Assembly (NCBI GenBank): GCA_013314735.1
Contig: JABUFD010000004.1
Coordinates: 1 to 64,000 of the forward strand
DNA length: 64,000 nt
From: Anaerolineae bacterium
GTDB lineage: Bacteria > Chloroflexota > Anaerolineae > Anaerolineales > Anaerolineaceae
Direction of reading: 5' to 3'
Shown here in pieces: positions 34,057 to 43,549 of this stretch (positions within the stretch are counted from its first letter, which is position 1; every line of letters begins with the position of its first letter). The notes under the pieces are model-generated. The model was not told where the DNA came from. It made no database searches and was given only the letters and a program-made list of their open reading frames with translations. The position numbers and the translations under genes were made by a program.

Positions 34057-34512
34057 TCAGGCGATCAGCTCAACAGAGCCGCCAGCCGCCTCGATTTTTT
34101 CTTTGGCAGAATTGGAAACGCGGTGCGCTTTCACTTTGAGCGGTACCGCAACTTCGCCCGATCCCAGGATTACCACAGGATTGTTGGGTTTGCCAAGCAT
34201 ATTCTTTTCAACCATCGATTCCGGCGTTACTTCGTCATTGGCTTCAAAGCAGCGAGCCAGGTCATCGAGATTGAACTCATTGTATTCCACACGGTTGGGC
34301 GGGGTGAAACCTTCACCACGCTTGAACGGAAGACGGCGGTAGAAGGGCAGGTTTCCACCCTGGTGATACAGCCGTCCACCCCAACCCTGGCGGGATTTTT
34401 GGCCCTTGGTACCACGGCCGGCGGTTTTACCCTGTCCGGCTGCTGTGCCGCAGCCAACGCGCTTTTTGTTTTTCTTGGCGCCTTCGTTGGGTTTGAGATC
34501 TTCCAATTTCAT
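34057..34512 (-). CDS. rplO: 50S ribosomal protein L15
   Basis: L15 helps late 50S assembly. The 151-residue sequence starts MKLEDLKPNEGAKKNKKRVG, has the Gly-rich basic stretch GRGTKGQKSRQG and ends in the SAKEKIEAAGGSVELI signature. It starts 3 bases after rpmD. Confidence 0.96.
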   Translation of the reverse strand: MKLEDLKPNEGAKKNKKRVGCGTAAGQGKTAGRGTKGQKSRQGWGGRLYHQGGNLPFYRRLPFKRGEGFTPPNRVEYNEFNLDDLARCFEANDEVTPESMVEKNMLGKPNNPVVILGSGEVAVPLKVKAHRVSNSAKEKIEAAGGSVELIA

Positions 34513-34515
34513 CGT

Positions 34516-34695
34516 TTACTCCTCAACCACCACCAGGTGATTAACCAGGCTGAGCATACCACGCAGAACGTCGGTATCTTCCTGTTCAACCGTCTGGTTC
34601 ACTTTTCGCAGACCAAGCGCACGAACGGTGTTCTTATGCCGCTTGGAATAACCAATCGGGGACTTTACCAATGTGATCTTCACAGTTTTTGCCAT
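34516..34695 (-). CDS. rpmD: 50S ribosomal protein L30
   Basis: The 59-residue protein MAKTVKITLVKSPIGYSKRH followed by NTVRALGLRK is a standard short bacterial L30. The open frame extends upstream into rpsE, but the ATG at 34695 (or the one 3 bases before it) has GAAAGTGAG upstream and gives the family's normal length. Confidence 0.95.
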   Translation of the reverse strand: MAKTVKITLVKSPIGYSKRHKNTVRALGLRKVNQTVEQEDTDVLRGMLSLVNHLVVVEE

Positions 34696-34702
34696 CATAT
34701 TC

Positions 34703-35218
34703 TCACTTTCCGCGAGTCCAGAAGGGTTTAACCGATTCCACGGGTTTCCCACGTCGATCCGCTTCCACTTCTGGTTCTTTGAGCGTTGAGAGTGCATCAA
34801 ATGTTGCGCGGACCACGTTCAGTGTGTTGGCACTGCCCAACGATTTGGTCAGGATATCATGCACACCGGCTGCTTCGAGCACAGCACGCACCCCACCCGC
34901 GGCGATCACGCCGGTACCGGGAGTGGCCGGCTTCAACATCACGCGCGCGCCGGAGACTTTTCCTTCCACGGGGTGCGCAATGGTGGTGCCCATCAGCGGA
35001 TACTGTTTCATACTGCGGCGTGCTTTTTCGGTTGCCTTGCGCATCGCGTCAGGTACGGCATTCGCTTTTCCGAGGCCCATTCCCACTTTGCCCTGGTTAT
35101 CACCTGTGACCACCAGCACACGGAACTGGAAGCGGCGTCCGCCTTTGACCACTTTCGCAACGCGGGCGATTTCCACCACACGCTCATCGAACTCGACTTC
35201 TTGATATTCGCGTTCCAT
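34703..35218 (-). CDS. rpsE: 30S ribosomal protein S5
   Basis: S5 helps decode accurately with S4 and S12. The 171-residue protein has the double-stranded-RNA-binding-like domain (VVKGGRRFQFRVLVVTGD, GLGKANAVPDAMRKA) and the GTGVIAAGGVRAVLEAAGVHDILTKSLGS second domain. Length is normal. Confidence 0.97.
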   Translation of the reverse strand: MEREYQEVEFDERVVEIARVAKVVKGGRRFQFRVLVVTGDNQGKVGMGLGKANAVPDAMRKATEKARRSMKQYPLMGTTIAHPVEGKVSGARVMLKPATPGTGVIAAGGVRAVLEAAGVHDILTKSLGSANTLNVVRATFDALSTLKEPEVEADRRGKPVESVKPFWTRGK

Positions 35219-35247
35219 ATTTTTGATCGAACCTTTCTTCTACGTCC

Positions 35248-35613
35248 TTAGAATTCCAGACCGGCTTTGCGTGCGCCATCTGCCAATTCTTTCACACGAC
35301 CGATGTACTTGAACCCACCGCGGTCGAAAACGACCTTGGTAATGTTCTTTTCGATCGCGCGCCGACCGACCAGTTCACCAACCAGACGGGCGGTCTCAGA
35401 CTTGGTTTTGTCGTCCAAATTGCCGCGCAATTCTTTGTCCAGACTCGACGCCGCCACCAGGGTATGACCGGCTTCATCGTCGATCACCTGGGCATAGATT
35501 TCTTCGCTGGAGCGAAATACAGCCAGACGGGGCACATCAGCTGTGCCGACCAGCCAGCGGCGGATTCGCTTGTGGCGTCGTAAACGTGCATCTTTCTTAC
35601 TTAATTTGGCCAT
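35248..35613 (-). CDS. rplR: 50S ribosomal protein L18
   Basis: L18 binds 5S rRNA. The 121-residue protein has [24 protein letters not shown] and [26 protein letters not shown], the family end. It lies between rplF and rpsE as usual. Confidence 0.97.
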   Translation of the reverse strand: MAKLSKKDARLRRHKRIRRWLVGTADVPRLAVFRSSEEIYAQVIDDEAGHTLVAASSLDKELRGNLDDKTKSETARLVGELVGRRAIEKNITKVVFDRGGFKYIGRVKELADGARKAGLEF

Positions 35614-35627
35614 CTTTACCTACCACC

Positions 35628-36203
35628 TTATGCTGTCTTGCCAGACTTGCCAGGCAGAATGCGGACATATTCGCCCTGGTAGCGCAGACCCTTGCCCTTG
35701 TAAACATTCGGAGGGCGGATCCCACGGATATCAGAAGCAACCTGTCCAACGCTTTGCTTGTCAATACCGTTCACATGAACATAGCAGCTCAATGCGTCTG
35801 AACCACTCGCGCGCGGAACCTTTGAATCGATTTCAAAGCTGATTCCGGCCGGGGGCTCAACCGTGATTGGATGGGAATATCCCACATGCAGTACTAGGTT
35901 GTTCCCGCTCATTTCAGCGCGGTAACCAACGCCACGCACCTCAATCACGCGCTTAAAGCCCTCACTGACACCAGTCACCATGTTTTGCAGCAGCGCGCGG
36001 GTTGTCCCGTGCAGGGCACGGATTGTCTTCGCGTCTGAGCTGCGGGTGACGGTAATTGTGTTGCCTTCCTGTTTGATGTCAATGTCAGGGGAGAATGTGG
36101 CAGAAAGTTCACCCTTGGGGCCCTTCACACTCACAAAGCTGCCATCGATTTTTACATCGACTTTTGCTGGCACGACAACAGGCATTTTACCGATACGAGA
36201 CAT
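35628..36203 (-). CDS. rplF: 50S ribosomal protein L6
   Basis: L6 is near the sarcin-ricin loop and the factor-binding site. The 191-residue sequence starts MSRIGKMPVVVPAKVDVKI, with GVSEGFKRVIEVRGVGYRAE and the C-terminal IRGIRPPNVYKGKGLRY. It is slightly longer than the usual 178 because of a short C-terminal tail. Confidence 0.97.
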   Translation of the reverse strand: MSRIGKMPVVVPAKVDVKIDGSFVSVKGPKGELSATFSPDIDIKQEGNTITVTRSSDAKTIRALHGTTRALLQNMVTGVSEGFKRVIEVRGVGYRAEMSGNNLVLHVGYSHPITVEPPAGISFEIDSKVPRASGSDALSCYVHVNGIDKQSVGQVASDIRGIRPPNVYKGKGLRYQGEYVRILPGKSGKTA

Positions 36204-36230
36204 AGTAATTACCTCCTTGCACCAAGTGCC

Positions 36231-36644
36231 TTACCAAACCTTGCACAGGATCTCGCCGCCAAGATTGGCTTTGCGAGCCTGCTGACCGGTCATCAGGCCT
36301 TTTGGTGTCGACAGAATTGCTATACCCATGCCGCTTAACACCCAGGGGATGTCTTGCTTGCTGGTATAGATCCGCCGGCCAGGTCGGCTGACGCGTTCCA
36401 AACCACTGATCACAGAGGTTCGTTCACGGCGTTCGCCAACGTATTTCAACGCCATACGCAGTACGGGTTGGTTGGGACGATCACCATCCACAACTTCATA
36501 GTTTTCAATAAATCCTTCTTCTTTCAAGATCTTCGCAATGCCTGCTTTGATCTTGGATGAAGGCATCGACACAGACGTATGCCCTGCCATCAGCGCATTA
36601 CGGGTTCGTGTCAACATATCAGAAATCGGATCATTTACGCTCAT
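36231..36644 (-). CDS. rpsH: 30S ribosomal protein S8
   Basis: S8 binds the central domain of 16S rRNA and, in some bacteria, represses the spc operon. The 137-residue protein starts [21 protein letters not shown] lies 5 bases upstream of the ATG at 36644. A start five codons earlier is unlikely. The C-terminal [16 protein letters not shown] and ILCKVW are diagnostic. Confidence 0.96.
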   Translation of the reverse strand: MSVNDPISDMLTRTRNALMAGHTSVSMPSSKIKAGIAKILKEEGFIENYEVVDGDRPNQPVLRMALKYVGERRERTSVISGLERVSRPGRRIYTSKQDIPWVLSGMGIAILSTPKGLMTGQQARKANLGGEILCKVW

Positions 36645-36660
36645 CTTACCTCCACTCATC

Positions 36661-36843
36661 CTACCAGGATGATTTGGTCACACCAGGAATTTCGCCCTTG
36701 AGCGCTCGCTCGCGGAAGCAAATACGGCACATTCCAAAGCGTCGCATATACCCACGAGGGCGGCCGCAGATTTTGCAGCGGTTGCGTACGCGCACATCAA
36801 ATTTTCGGCGTTCTTCCCGATAAGGCATGCATTTTTTTGCCAT
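36661..36843 (-). CDS. rpsN: 30S ribosomal protein S14, zinc type Z
   Basis: The 60-residue short S14 has two CxxC pairs ([20 protein letters not shown]) that bind zinc. [18 protein letters not shown] is the usual start for this type. It sits between rplE and rpsH. Confidence 0.97.
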   Translation of the reverse strand: MAKKCMPYREERRKFDVRVRNRCKICGRPRGYMRRFGMCRICFRERALKGEIPGVTKSSW

Positions 36844-36847
36844 AGAA

Positions 36848-37399
36848 TTACTCCTCGTCTTTCATGAAAGGCATACCGAGCAGGTTCAACAGGGCATACG
36901 CGGATTCGTCATTCTCCGCCGAAGTAACCACTGTGATTTCCATGCCGCGTACCTTGTCAATTCGATCGTACACAATTTCGGGGAAGATCAACTGCTCGCG
37001 CAAGCCCAGGGTGTAGTTACCGCGCCCGTCGAAGGATTCGCCGGAGATACCGCGGAAGTCACGTACGCGGGGCAGCGCAACATTGATCAAACGATCCAGG
37101 AAAGACCACATTTTATAACCCCGCAGGGTCACCTTGGCACCAATTTCACGGCCTTCGCGGAGTTTGAAGTTCGCGATGGATTTCTTGGCTTTGGTGATGA
37201 TCGGCTTCTGACCGGTGATGATGGTCAGGTCGTTCACTGCGCCTTCAAGGGCTTTGGGATTGTCCAGGGCTTCGCCCAGGCCGATATTGACAACAACCTT
37301 CTGCACACGCGGCGCAGCATTGATGTTCTCAATTCCCAGCTCTTTCAACAACGCGGGTCGTACTTCCTCGATGTATTTTGTTTCCAATACATTCTTCAT
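36848..37399 (-). CDS. rplE: 50S ribosomal protein L5
   Basis: L5 carries 5S rRNA into the central protuberance and contacts P-site tRNA. The 183-residue protein has [41 protein letters not shown], and the C-terminal [26 protein letters not shown]. Standard length and position. Confidence 0.97.
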   Translation of the reverse strand: MKNVLETKYIEEVRPALLKELGIENINAAPRVQKVVVNIGLGEALDNPKALEGAVNDLTIITGQKPIITKAKKSIANFKLREGREIGAKVTLRGYKMWSFLDRLINVALPRVRDFRGISGESFDGRGNYTLGLREQLIFPEIVYDRIDKVRGMEITVVTSAENDESAYALLNLLGMPFMKDEE

Positions 37400-37416
37400 C
37401 TAACCACGCTCCACTT

Positions 37417-37755
37417 TCACTCAAACAGGGCGTCACATTTTTTGCAGCGGCGCTTGGCAGAACCATCTTCGGCACGCACAATGCCCACGCGGGTGGGTTT
37501 GTGGCACTTGGGGCACACCAGCATCACGTTGGACACGGCCAACGGCGCTTCAAATTTGACAATCCCCGGATTGATGTTACGGCCCTGTGCCTGAACCTGG
37601 CGCTGATGCTTGGTAGCAATATTGACGCCCTGAACAACCACACGTCGTTCGCTGGGGATTACGCGGATCACTTCGCCGCGTTTGCCTTTGTCATCTCGGC
37701 GGCCGGTTACAACTTCAACCGTATCGCCTTTTTTAATTTTCATTTTGTTCATCAT
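37417..37755 (-). CDS. rplX: 50S ribosomal protein L24 with zinc-ribbon C-terminus
   Basis: L24 starts 50S assembly. The 112-residue protein has the KOW motif [20 protein letters not shown], and [16 protein letters not shown]. It ends with two CxxC pairs (CPKC and CKKC), a likely zinc ribbon. I chose the ATG at 37755 after GAGGAGG; the next codon is also ATG. Confidence 0.95.
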   Translation of the reverse strand: MMNKMKIKKGDTVEVVTGRRDDKGKRGEVIRVIPSERRVVVQGVNIATKHQRQVQAQGRNINPGIVKFEAPLAVSNVMLVCPKCHKPTRVGIVRAEDGSAKRRCKKCDALFE

Positions 37756-37771
37756 GGCTGTATTTGCCTCC

Positions 37772-38143
37772 TCACAGTACTTCGGGGGCCAACGAGACAA
37801 TTCTCATGAAGCCCTTTTCACGCAATTCGCGCGCGACCGGACCGAAGATGCGAGTGCCCTTGGGGTTTTCGGTATCGCCATCCAGGATCACAACTGCGTT
37901 GTCATCGAAGCGGATGGAGGAACCGTCTTCGCGCTGCCATTCTTTCGAACAGCGAACGACTACCGCGCGGACAATATCACTCTTCTTCACAGAACCCTGC
38001 GGCGAAGCAGATTTCACCGTGCCCAGGACAATATCGCCCACATGGGCGTACCGCCGCCTGGAGCCGCCGGTGATATGGAACACCATGAATTCACGCGCGC
38101 CAGTATTGTCAGCGACTTTGGTTCGAGTTTCTTTTTGAATCAT
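37772..38143 (-). CDS. rplN: 50S ribosomal protein L14
   Basis: L14 lies at the subunit interface (bridge B8). The 123-residue protein starts [19 protein letters not shown] and ends [10 protein letters not shown], both family marks. The ATG at 38143 has GAGG 7 bases upstream; a TTG two codons earlier is not needed. Confidence 0.97.
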   Translation of the reverse strand: MIQKETRTKVADNTGAREFMVFHITGGSRRRYAHVGDIVLGTVKSASPQGSVKKSDIVRAVVVRCSKEWQREDGSSIRFDDNAVVILDGDTENPKGTRIFGPVARELREKGFMRIVSLAPEVL

Positions 38144-38157
38144 CGCCAATCCTCACT

Positions 38158-38406
38158 TTACTGTTCTTCGCGCTGAAGAATCGCTTCCACCACCCAGCGT
38201 TTCTCGCGGGAAAGCGGGCGGCTCTCAACAATTCGCACCTGATCGCCTTCGCTGCAGCCCAGTTCGTCATGGGCTTTCACCTTATGCGATGCGTGCACAA
38301 CTTTTTTGTACACCGGATGACGGTAGGTGCGGTGAATATCCACCACGACCGTTTTCGTCATCTTATTGGAGGTTACCACACCCACCAATCGTCGTCGATT
38401 ATTCAT
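38158..38406 (-). CDS. rpsQ: 30S ribosomal protein S17
   Basis: The 82-residue OB-fold protein has RRRLVGVVTSNKMTKTVVVDI and HDELGCSEGDQVRIVESRPLSREKRW. It overlaps the rpmC stop codon by one base (TAATG), so the two are translationally coupled. Confidence 0.97.
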   Translation of the reverse strand: MNNRRRLVGVVTSNKMTKTVVVDIHRTYRHPVYKKVVHASHKVKAHDELGCSEGDQVRIVESRPLSREKRWVVEAILQREEQ

Positions 38407-38609
38407 TATTCACCTTCCTTTGCGTGCTCACGTTCCGCCAGGATCGTCAGCATACGCGCCACATCACGCCGGGCAGCCTTAAAACGGGAGGTATCGGTCA
38501 ACTGACCCATCACGTACTGAAAACGCAGGTTCATCAGTTCCTGCTGGGTATCATTCAGCCGCTTTTCGATCTGTTCATTGCTCATTGCACGAATTTCACT
38601 GGCTTTCAT
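38406..38609 (-). CDS. rpmC: 50S ribosomal protein L29
   Basis: A 67-residue helical protein by the tunnel exit, MKASEIRAMSNEQIEKRLND followed by LMNLRFQYVMGQL. The ATG at 38609 has GGAGAA upstream; the longer in-frame extension overlaps rplP and is not real. Confidence 0.95.
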   Translation of the reverse strand: MKASEIRAMSNEQIEKRLNDTQQELMNLRFQYVMGQLTDTSRFKAARRDVARMLTILAEREHAKEGE

Positions 38610-38611
38610 GT

Positions 38612-39034
38612 TTATTCTCCTGCTAGATCTTCGCGCGCAACAATCTTGGTCCGAATACCAAACTTGTAAGCCGCCTGCTGCAAACATTCTTTCGCAACAT
38701 CTTCCGGTAACCCGCCGACTTCATACATAATCCGTCCGGGTTTGACCACAGCCACCCAGTATTCCACATTGCCTTTCCCTTTACCCATACGGGTTTCAGC
38801 AGCACGGTGGGTATAGGGTTTGTCAGGGAAGATGCGGATCCACACTTTGCCGCGGCGCTTCATCACGCGCACCAGGGCACGGCGTCCAGCTTCGATCTGC
38901 CGGGCCGAAATCCAGGCGGGTTCCATGGCCATCAACCCATATTCTCCAAAATGCACCTCAGCTCCGCGCTGCGCCTTGCCACGCATGCGTCCACGCATTT
39001 GCTTTCGGTATTTCACACGTTTTGGCATTAACAT
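38612..39034 (-). CDS. rplP: 50S ribosomal protein L16
   Basis: L16 organises the A-site tRNA region of the 50S subunit. The 140-residue protein starts [17 protein letters not shown] and has [24 protein letters not shown] and [23 protein letters not shown] stands 6 bases before the first ATG. Confidence 0.97.
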   Translation of the reverse strand: MLMPKRVKYRKQMRGRMRGKAQRGAEVHFGEYGLMAMEPAWISARQIEAGRRALVRVMKRRGKVWIRIFPDKPYTHRAAETRMGKGKGNVEYWVAVVKPGRIMYEVGGLPEDVAKECLQQAAYKFGIRTKIVAREDLAGE

Positions 39035-39088
39035 AAACTACCTCACTTGTCGAGTAAACTCGATCTAACACCACGGAATCCGCGGTTC

Positions 39089-39784
39089 TTACTCACTGAC
39101 GTAAACGCCCTCGGTCGATTCCGCTTCTTCCTGCACTTCTGCAAGCACTTCACCGCGGTAGATCCACACCTTGATCCCGATCTGGCCGTAGGTGGTCCAG
39201 GCTTCGGTTTTGGCAAAGTCAATATCCGCACGCAGGGTTTGCAGCGGAACCTGGCCTTCACGCAGCCATACGGTGCGGGCCATATCAGCGCCGCCCAGGC
39301 GTCCTGCGGTCATTACTTTGATACCCAGGGCCCCCTGCCGCATCGATTGCTGCATGGCGCGCTTCATGGCGCGGCGGTAGGAAACACGGCGCTCGATTTG
39401 CTCGGCAATGTTGCGTGCCACCAGGTAGGCATCGAGGTCTGGTGATTTGATCTCTTTGATATCGAGGTCAACTTTTTCACCGGTGAGGGTTTCCAGCTCT
39501 TTGCGGACCACTTTGATGGTTTCGCCTTTGCGGCCGATCATCACACCCGGGCGTGCGGTATGCACTGTTACCTTGATCTTGCCAGGATAGCGTTCGATAT
39601 CCACAGCCGAAATACCGGGGTTGCCTTTGGCGGGATCGTCCGCGAACAAAGCAGGAATCCGCTCACGAATGGCGATATCCTGGTGGAGCTTGTCCACATA
39701 GTTGTTGCCTTCTGCAAACCAACGCCCAGACCAGGGTCGATTTACACCAAGACGGAATCCGATAGGATGAACTTTTCTGCCCAT
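39089..39784 (-). CDS. rpsC: 30S ribosomal protein S3
   Basis: S3 forms the mRNA entry helicase with S4 and S5. The 231-residue protein starts [18 protein letters not shown] and has the KH type II loop [20 protein letters not shown]. The C-terminal domain holds [32 protein letters not shown]-type sequence (shown in shorter blocks). Normal length and position. Confidence 0.97.
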   Translation of the reverse strand: MGRKVHPIGFRLGVNRPWSGRWFAEGNNYVDKLHQDIAIRERIPALFADDPAKGNPGISAVDIERYPGKIKVTVHTARPGVMIGRKGETIKVVRKELETLTGEKVDLDIKEIKSPDLDAYLVARNIAEQIERRVSYRRAMKRAMQQSMRQGALGIKVMTAGRLGGADMARTVWLREGQVPLQTLRADIDFAKTEAWTTYGQIGIKVWIYRGEVLAEVQEEAESTEGVYVSE

Positions 39785-39804
39785 ATTATCTCCTAATGCT
39801 CCTC

Positions 39805-40146
39805 TTACTCACGTTCACGCAGTACGAGCGTGATGTGCGAATTGCGACGCAGAATCGGCTTGAAACGGCCGCGGGCACCAAAACGTCGCCATTTGCGAGT
39901 CGGGGCTTCATCTGCAAAAATTTGATAGACAAACAGATCCTCTCGGTTCAGGCCGAAGTTTTCCTCAGCGTTCGCAATCGCCGAAGCCAACAGCTTCTTG
40001 ATATGCGGCGCTGCACCCTGCGGCATGAAGGTCAGCATATTCATGGCATCCTGCGCCATCTTTCCCCGCACCTGGTCACAAACCAGGCGGGTTTTCTGGG
40101 CGGGAACACCGCAATGACTTAATTTTGCTCGTACATCAGTAGCCAC
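39805..40146 (-). CDS. rplV: 50S ribosomal protein L22
   Basis: L22 lines the peptide exit tunnel with a long beta hairpin. The 113-residue protein has [36 protein letters not shown] and the loop [21 protein letters not shown]. It begins at a GTG with GGAGG 5 bases upstream, a non-ATG start. Confidence 0.95.
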   Translation of the reverse strand: MATDVRAKLSHCGVPAQKTRLVCDQVRGKMAQDAMNMLTFMPQGAAPHIKKLLASAIANAEENFGLNREDLFVYQIFADEAPTRKWRRFGARGRFKPILRRNSHITLVLRERE

Positions 40147-40148
40147 AA

Positions 40149-40424
40149 TTACCTCCGGGAGGATTTTTCAGCGACATGACCGCGGAAGAAGCGAGTCGGA
40201 GCGAATTCACCCAGACGATGGCCAACCATATTCTCGGTCACATAGATCGGAACATGGCGTTTGCCATTGTGTACCGCAATTGTGTGTCCCACCATCTGGG
40301 GGAAGATCACACTCGCGCGGCTCCAGGTTTTCACGAACTTTTTCTCGCCTTTCGCGTTCATCTCTTCAATTCTTTTCAACAGCTTGGGATCAACGAACGG
40401 TCCCTTTTTTAATGATCGCGACAT
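40149..40424 (-). CDS. rpsS: 30S ribosomal protein S19
   Basis: S19 binds 16S rRNA with S13 in the head. The 91-residue sequence starts [21 protein letters not shown] and has [27 protein letters not shown] (two blocks), the family core. It ends 2 bases before the rplV start. Confidence 0.97.
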   Translation of the reverse strand: MSRSLKKGPFVDPKLLKRIEEMNAKGEKKFVKTWSRASVIFPQMVGHTIAVHNGKRHVPIYVTENMVGHRLGEFAPTRFFRGHVAEKSSRR

Positions 40425-40454
40425 CGTATCACAACCCTTTCACAATTGCTTCGC

Positions 40455-41279
40455 TTATTTGCGGCGCCGGACGATAAATTTGTCCGACGTCTTATTCCGG
40501 CGGGTCTTGTAACCCAGGGTGGGTTTGCCCCACGGGGTTTTCGGACTCGACATACCGATCGGCTGGCGGCCTTCGCCACCACCATGCGGGTGGTCGCGCG
40601 GGCTCATTGCTGAACCGCGGACTGCCGGGCGAATGCCCATGTGTCGCTTGCGTCCAGCTTTGCCCAACTTAATGTTGGCATTCTCAAGGTTGCCAACCTG
40701 GCCGATGGTTGCGTAGCAGGTGCGCCGCACCAGGCGGATTTCGCCGGAAGGAAGGCGAACCTGGGCATACTCACCCTCTTTGGCAAGAAGCTGCGCAGCT
40801 GCGCCAGCGGATCGGGCCATCTGGCCGCCCTTGCCTTCTTTTAATTCAATGTTGTGGATCATGGTTCCGACGGGAATGCTGGCTATAGGCAGCGCATTTC
40901 CAGGGCGGATGTCGGCTTCTGCGCCAGACACAACCACATCACCGACCTTGAGACCAAGCGGAGCAACAATGTAGGCTTTTTCGCCATCTGCATAATGCAG
41001 CAAAGCCAGGCGGGCGGTGCGCAGCGGATCATACTCAATCGCTGCCACTTTCGCGGGGATACCATGCTTCTGGCGCTTGAAATCAACCACGCGGATGCGT
41101 TGGCGGTGTCCGCCGCCCTGATGGCGAACGGTCACACGGCCATAGGCATTGCGGCCGGCGAATTTCTTGCGGTGAATGGTCAGCGAGCGTTCGGGTTTGG
41201 TTTTGGTGATCTCATCAAACGTATGGCCCGACATGCCGCGGCGACCGGGAGTAGTGGGTTTGTACACTTTCACTGCCAT
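40455..41279 (-). CDS. rplB: 50S ribosomal protein L2
   Basis: L2 is needed for subunit joining and peptidyl transfer. The 274-residue protein has [21 protein letters not shown], and the functional [18 protein letters not shown] with the essential His. It starts 2 bases after rplW ends. Confidence 0.97.
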   Translation of the reverse strand: MAVKVYKPTTPGRRGMSGHTFDEITKTKPERSLTIHRKKFAGRNAYGRVTVRHQGGGHRQRIRVVDFKRQKHGIPAKVAAIEYDPLRTARLALLHYADGEKAYIVAPLGLKVGDVVVSGAEADIRPGNALPIASIPVGTMIHNIELKEGKGGQMARSAGAAAQLLAKEGEYAQVRLPSGEIRLVRRTCYATIGQVGNLENANIKLGKAGRKRHMGIRPAVRGSAMSPRDHPHGGGEGRQPIGMSSPKTPWGKPTLGYKTRRNKTSDKFIVRRRK

Positions 41280-41281
41280 GA

Positions 41282-41584
41282 TTATTCTACTCCTTCAAAG
41301 AATGGAATCCGATCATCAGGCGCCAGGGTAACAACCGCTTTTTTGTAGGGGGCCTGGCGCAAGCGCCATTGGCGGGTACGCATATTGCGGCTGCGTTTTC
41401 CGGCAACGTTGATGATATTGACACGCATCACTTCGACATCAAATAACAGCTCGACGGCATCTTTGATCTGCGAACGGGTCGCTTCAGAGGCCACTTCGAA
41501 CACGTATTGATTCAACTGATACGCCTGGTAGTTGCTCTTTTCAGTCACCAACGGTCGGCGGAGAATATCATAAATTGAACTCAT
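41282..41584 (-). CDS. rplW: 50S ribosomal protein L23
   Basis: L23 is the docking site for trigger factor and SRP at the tunnel exit. The 100-residue protein has [23 protein letters not shown] (shown to 23 in the family, key part VTEKS) and [16 protein letters not shown]. Standard position before rplB. Confidence 0.95.
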   Translation of the reverse strand: MSSIYDILRRPLVTEKSNYQAYQLNQYVFEVASEATRSQIKDAVELLFDVEVMRVNIINVAGKRSRNMRTRQWRLRQAPYKKAVVTLAPDDRIPFFEGVE

Positions 41585-41586
41585 CG

Positions 41587-42222
41587 CTATTCCTCCTGAC
41601 CAAGGTGAAACTGAATATTTTCCAGCGCTGCCACAGGCATGACGATGGCGTCATACTGCAGCAAGTCGCGGATGTTTAAGTAACCGACGGACAGGGTTTT
41701 CACCTTCGGCAAGTTGTGGGCAGCGCGTTGAATATCCAGATAGGTTTCCTTGTCTGGAATCAACACCAGGGCGCTGCTCTCGCCGACCAGGGCAGTGAGG
41801 GCTTTCGCCATCAGCCTGGTCTTGGCTTCTGAGAGTTTCATCTCATCCACCAGGAAAATCGCCTTTTCGCCTGCTTTGGCAGAAAGTGCCGACCGCAACG
41901 CGGCCTGGCGCATTTTGCGCGGCATTTTCTGAGTGTACTTGCGGGGGTGCGGGGTGTTGATCTTACCACCGCCCACCCACTGCGCGGCACGGGTGGAACC
42001 TTGTCGAGCACGGCCGGTGCCCTTCTGGCGGTACGGCTTGCGTCCACCGCCAGAAACCTCACCGCGGACCTTGGTCTGGTGAGTTCCCAACCGAGCATTG
42101 GCCATCTGACGCAAAAAAGCCTGATGCATCAGATCAACACGTACAGGGGCTTCAAAGATGTCAGCGGAAACTTCCACTGAATCCACTTTTTTGCCTTCCA
42201 TGTTATAGACATCCAACTTCAT
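41587..42222 (-). CDS. rplD: 50S ribosomal protein L4
   Basis: L4 reaches into the exit tunnel and in Escherichia coli represses the S10 operon. The 211-residue protein has the tunnel loop [20 protein letters not shown] then [17 protein letters not shown], and a C-terminal [18 protein letters not shown] domain. The structured leader upstream of rplC could be its target. Confidence 0.97.
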   Translation of the reverse strand: MKLDVYNMEGKKVDSVEVSADIFEAPVRVDLMHQAFLRQMANARLGTHQTKVRGEVSGGGRKPYRQKGTGRARQGSTRAAQWVGGGKINTPHPRKYTQKMPRKMRQAALRSALSAKAGEKAIFLVDEMKLSEAKTRLMAKALTALVGESSALVLIPDKETYLDIQRAAHNLPKVKTLSVGYLNIRDLLQYDAIVMPVAALENIQFHLGQEE

Positions 42223-42257
42223 GGTAAATGCTCCTAATATCTAAGCGACCCAGCCGA

Positions 42258-42887
42258 TCAGGCTTTGCGCGCTTCCTTGATCAAAACCAAACCGCCGCGT
42301 GAGCCGGGAACAGAACCACGCACACCGATCAGGTTACGCTCAGGATCAACAAAAGCAACCTGCAAGTTCGCAGCAGTCACACGAACATTACCAGAATGTC
42401 CGGGGGCACGAACACCCTTATACACACGACCGGGCGTGGTACCCGAACCGTGTGAACCAGGCGCGCGCTCGCGGTCCGACTGACCATGCGTGCGGGGGCC
42501 GCCGGCAAAATTAAAGCGTTTCACAGCACCCGTGAAACCCTTGCCTTTGCTGGTGCCGGTTACATCCACATGGTCACCAATGCCGAAAATATCGACATTT
42601 ACGACATCCCCTTCGCTGACCCCGGTTTCCTTGGCGCGGAATTCACGCAGAAAACGGAGTGGCGGCAGGTTGTTTTTGGAAAGATGACCAAGTTCACCTT
42701 TGGTCAAACGTTTCGGCTTTACCTCATCGTACCCCAGCTGCACAGCAGAATAACCATCTTTGTCTGCTGAGCGGACCTGGGTAACGTAACAAGGCCCAGC
42801 TTCGATCAGCGTGATGGGCACAGCCGCACCTGCTTCGTCGAAAATCTGGGTCATGCCGATTTTCTTACCAATGAGCCCTTTAAACAT
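42258..42887 (-). CDS. rplC: 50S ribosomal protein L3
   Basis: L3 is an assembly initiator close to the peptidyl transferase centre. The 209-residue protein starts MFKGLIGKKIGMTQIFDE and has FAGGPRTHGQSDRERAPGS plus GRVYKGVRAPGHSGN. AAGGAG lies before the ATG at 42887; the frame's upstream extension overlaps the leader hairpin and is rejected. It is the first gene after a strong promoter. Confidence 0.97.
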   Translation of the reverse strand: MFKGLIGKKIGMTQIFDEAGAAVPITLIEAGPCYVTQVRSADKDGYSAVQLGYDEVKPKRLTKGELGHLSKNNLPPLRFLREFRAKETGVSEGDVVNVDIFGIGDHVDVTGTSKGKGFTGAVKRFNFAGGPRTHGQSDRERAPGSHGSGTTPGRVYKGVRAPGHSGNVRVTAANLQVAFVDPERNLIGVRGSVPGSRGGLVLIKEARKA

Positions 42888-42916
42888 TTCAATTGTCTCC
42901 TTTGCAGAAATAAAAT

Positions 42917-42973
42917 GTTGACGAGACTGCCGACCAGGGCCTGGTCGCATCATCTCCAGGCAGTGCAGTCAAC
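42917..42973 (-). promoter_or_regulatory. Three-part stem in the rplC leader
   Basis: On the minus strand the leader pairs GTTGAC (42973-42968) with GTCAAC (42922-42917), GGCAGT-type bases 42964-42959 with ACTGCC 42931-42926 (complementary on the RNA), and GACCAG with CTGGTC (42946-42932) as the cap. The element ends 29 bases before the rplC ATG and covers most of the distance to the ribosome binding site. An autogenous control site (L3 or L4) is a reasonable inference. Confidence 0.55.
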
Positions 42974-43080
42974 TGGCAGATTGGGAACCCATTCCTTTAC
43001 AGGCCCCTTTCAGCCACTCTTGCATTGCCAATTCTACAAATTGTTAAATTTGCGTTTTGAAACTTATCCAAAACCTGATT

Positions 43081-43109
43081 ATTATACACCAGGTAATCGG
43101 ATAATTCAA
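43081..43109 (-). promoter_or_regulatory. Strong sigma-70 promoter before rplC
   Basis: TTGAAT (43109-43104), a 17-base spacer and a perfect TATAAT (43086-43081) on the minus strand. The gap between rpsJ and rplC is 322 bases, far longer than any other in the cluster, and gives a leader of about 185 bases. Confidence 0.87.
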
Positions 43110-43209
43110 GGATGTGATCCTTTTTCTACCAATTTTTAATGTAACCTTGCTGATCCGGATTTCTCCGGGCCGACTTGTGGCATGGCATACCGCCGCCGCT
43201 TGCCGGGTG

Positions 43210-43521
43210 TTAATTCATCTTGATTTCCACGTCCACACCGGCGGGCAGGCTCAGGCGCATCAGCATATCGATGGTCTTTGGTGCCGGATCGAGAACATCG
43301 ATCAGCCGGTTGTGGGTACGAATCTCAAAATGCTCATGGGAATCTTTGTCGATGAAAGAGGAGCGGCGAACTGTAAAGCGCTCAATCTTGGTGGGCAGCG
43401 GTACGGGGCCAACCACCTGGGCACCGCTGCGTTCTGCGGTTTCAACAATCCGCCGGGCGGATTGGTCCAGAACGCGATGATCATAAGCCTTCAAACGGAT
43501 ACGAATTTTTTGTTTTGCCAT
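43210..43521 (-). CDS. rpsJ: 30S ribosomal protein S10
   Basis: S10 works in the 30S head and, with NusB, in antitermination. The 103-residue protein has [20 protein letters not shown] and [20 protein letters not shown]. Unusually it directly follows fusA with no tuf gene between, and it is separated from the rest of the S10 operon by a promoter region. Confidence 0.97.
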   Translation of the reverse strand: MAKQKIRIRLKAYDHRVLDQSARRIVETAERSGAQVVGPVPLPTKIERFTVRRSSFIDKDSHEHFEIRTHNRLIDVLDPAPKTIDMLMRLSLPAGVDVEIKMN

Positions 43522-43549
43522 GTTTCACCTATTTGATTTGATTTTTCAA

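Noticed and set aside
36827-37594. 255-codon plus-strand frame opposite rplE and rplX
   Set aside because: Shadow of two essential ribosomal genes; no independent support.
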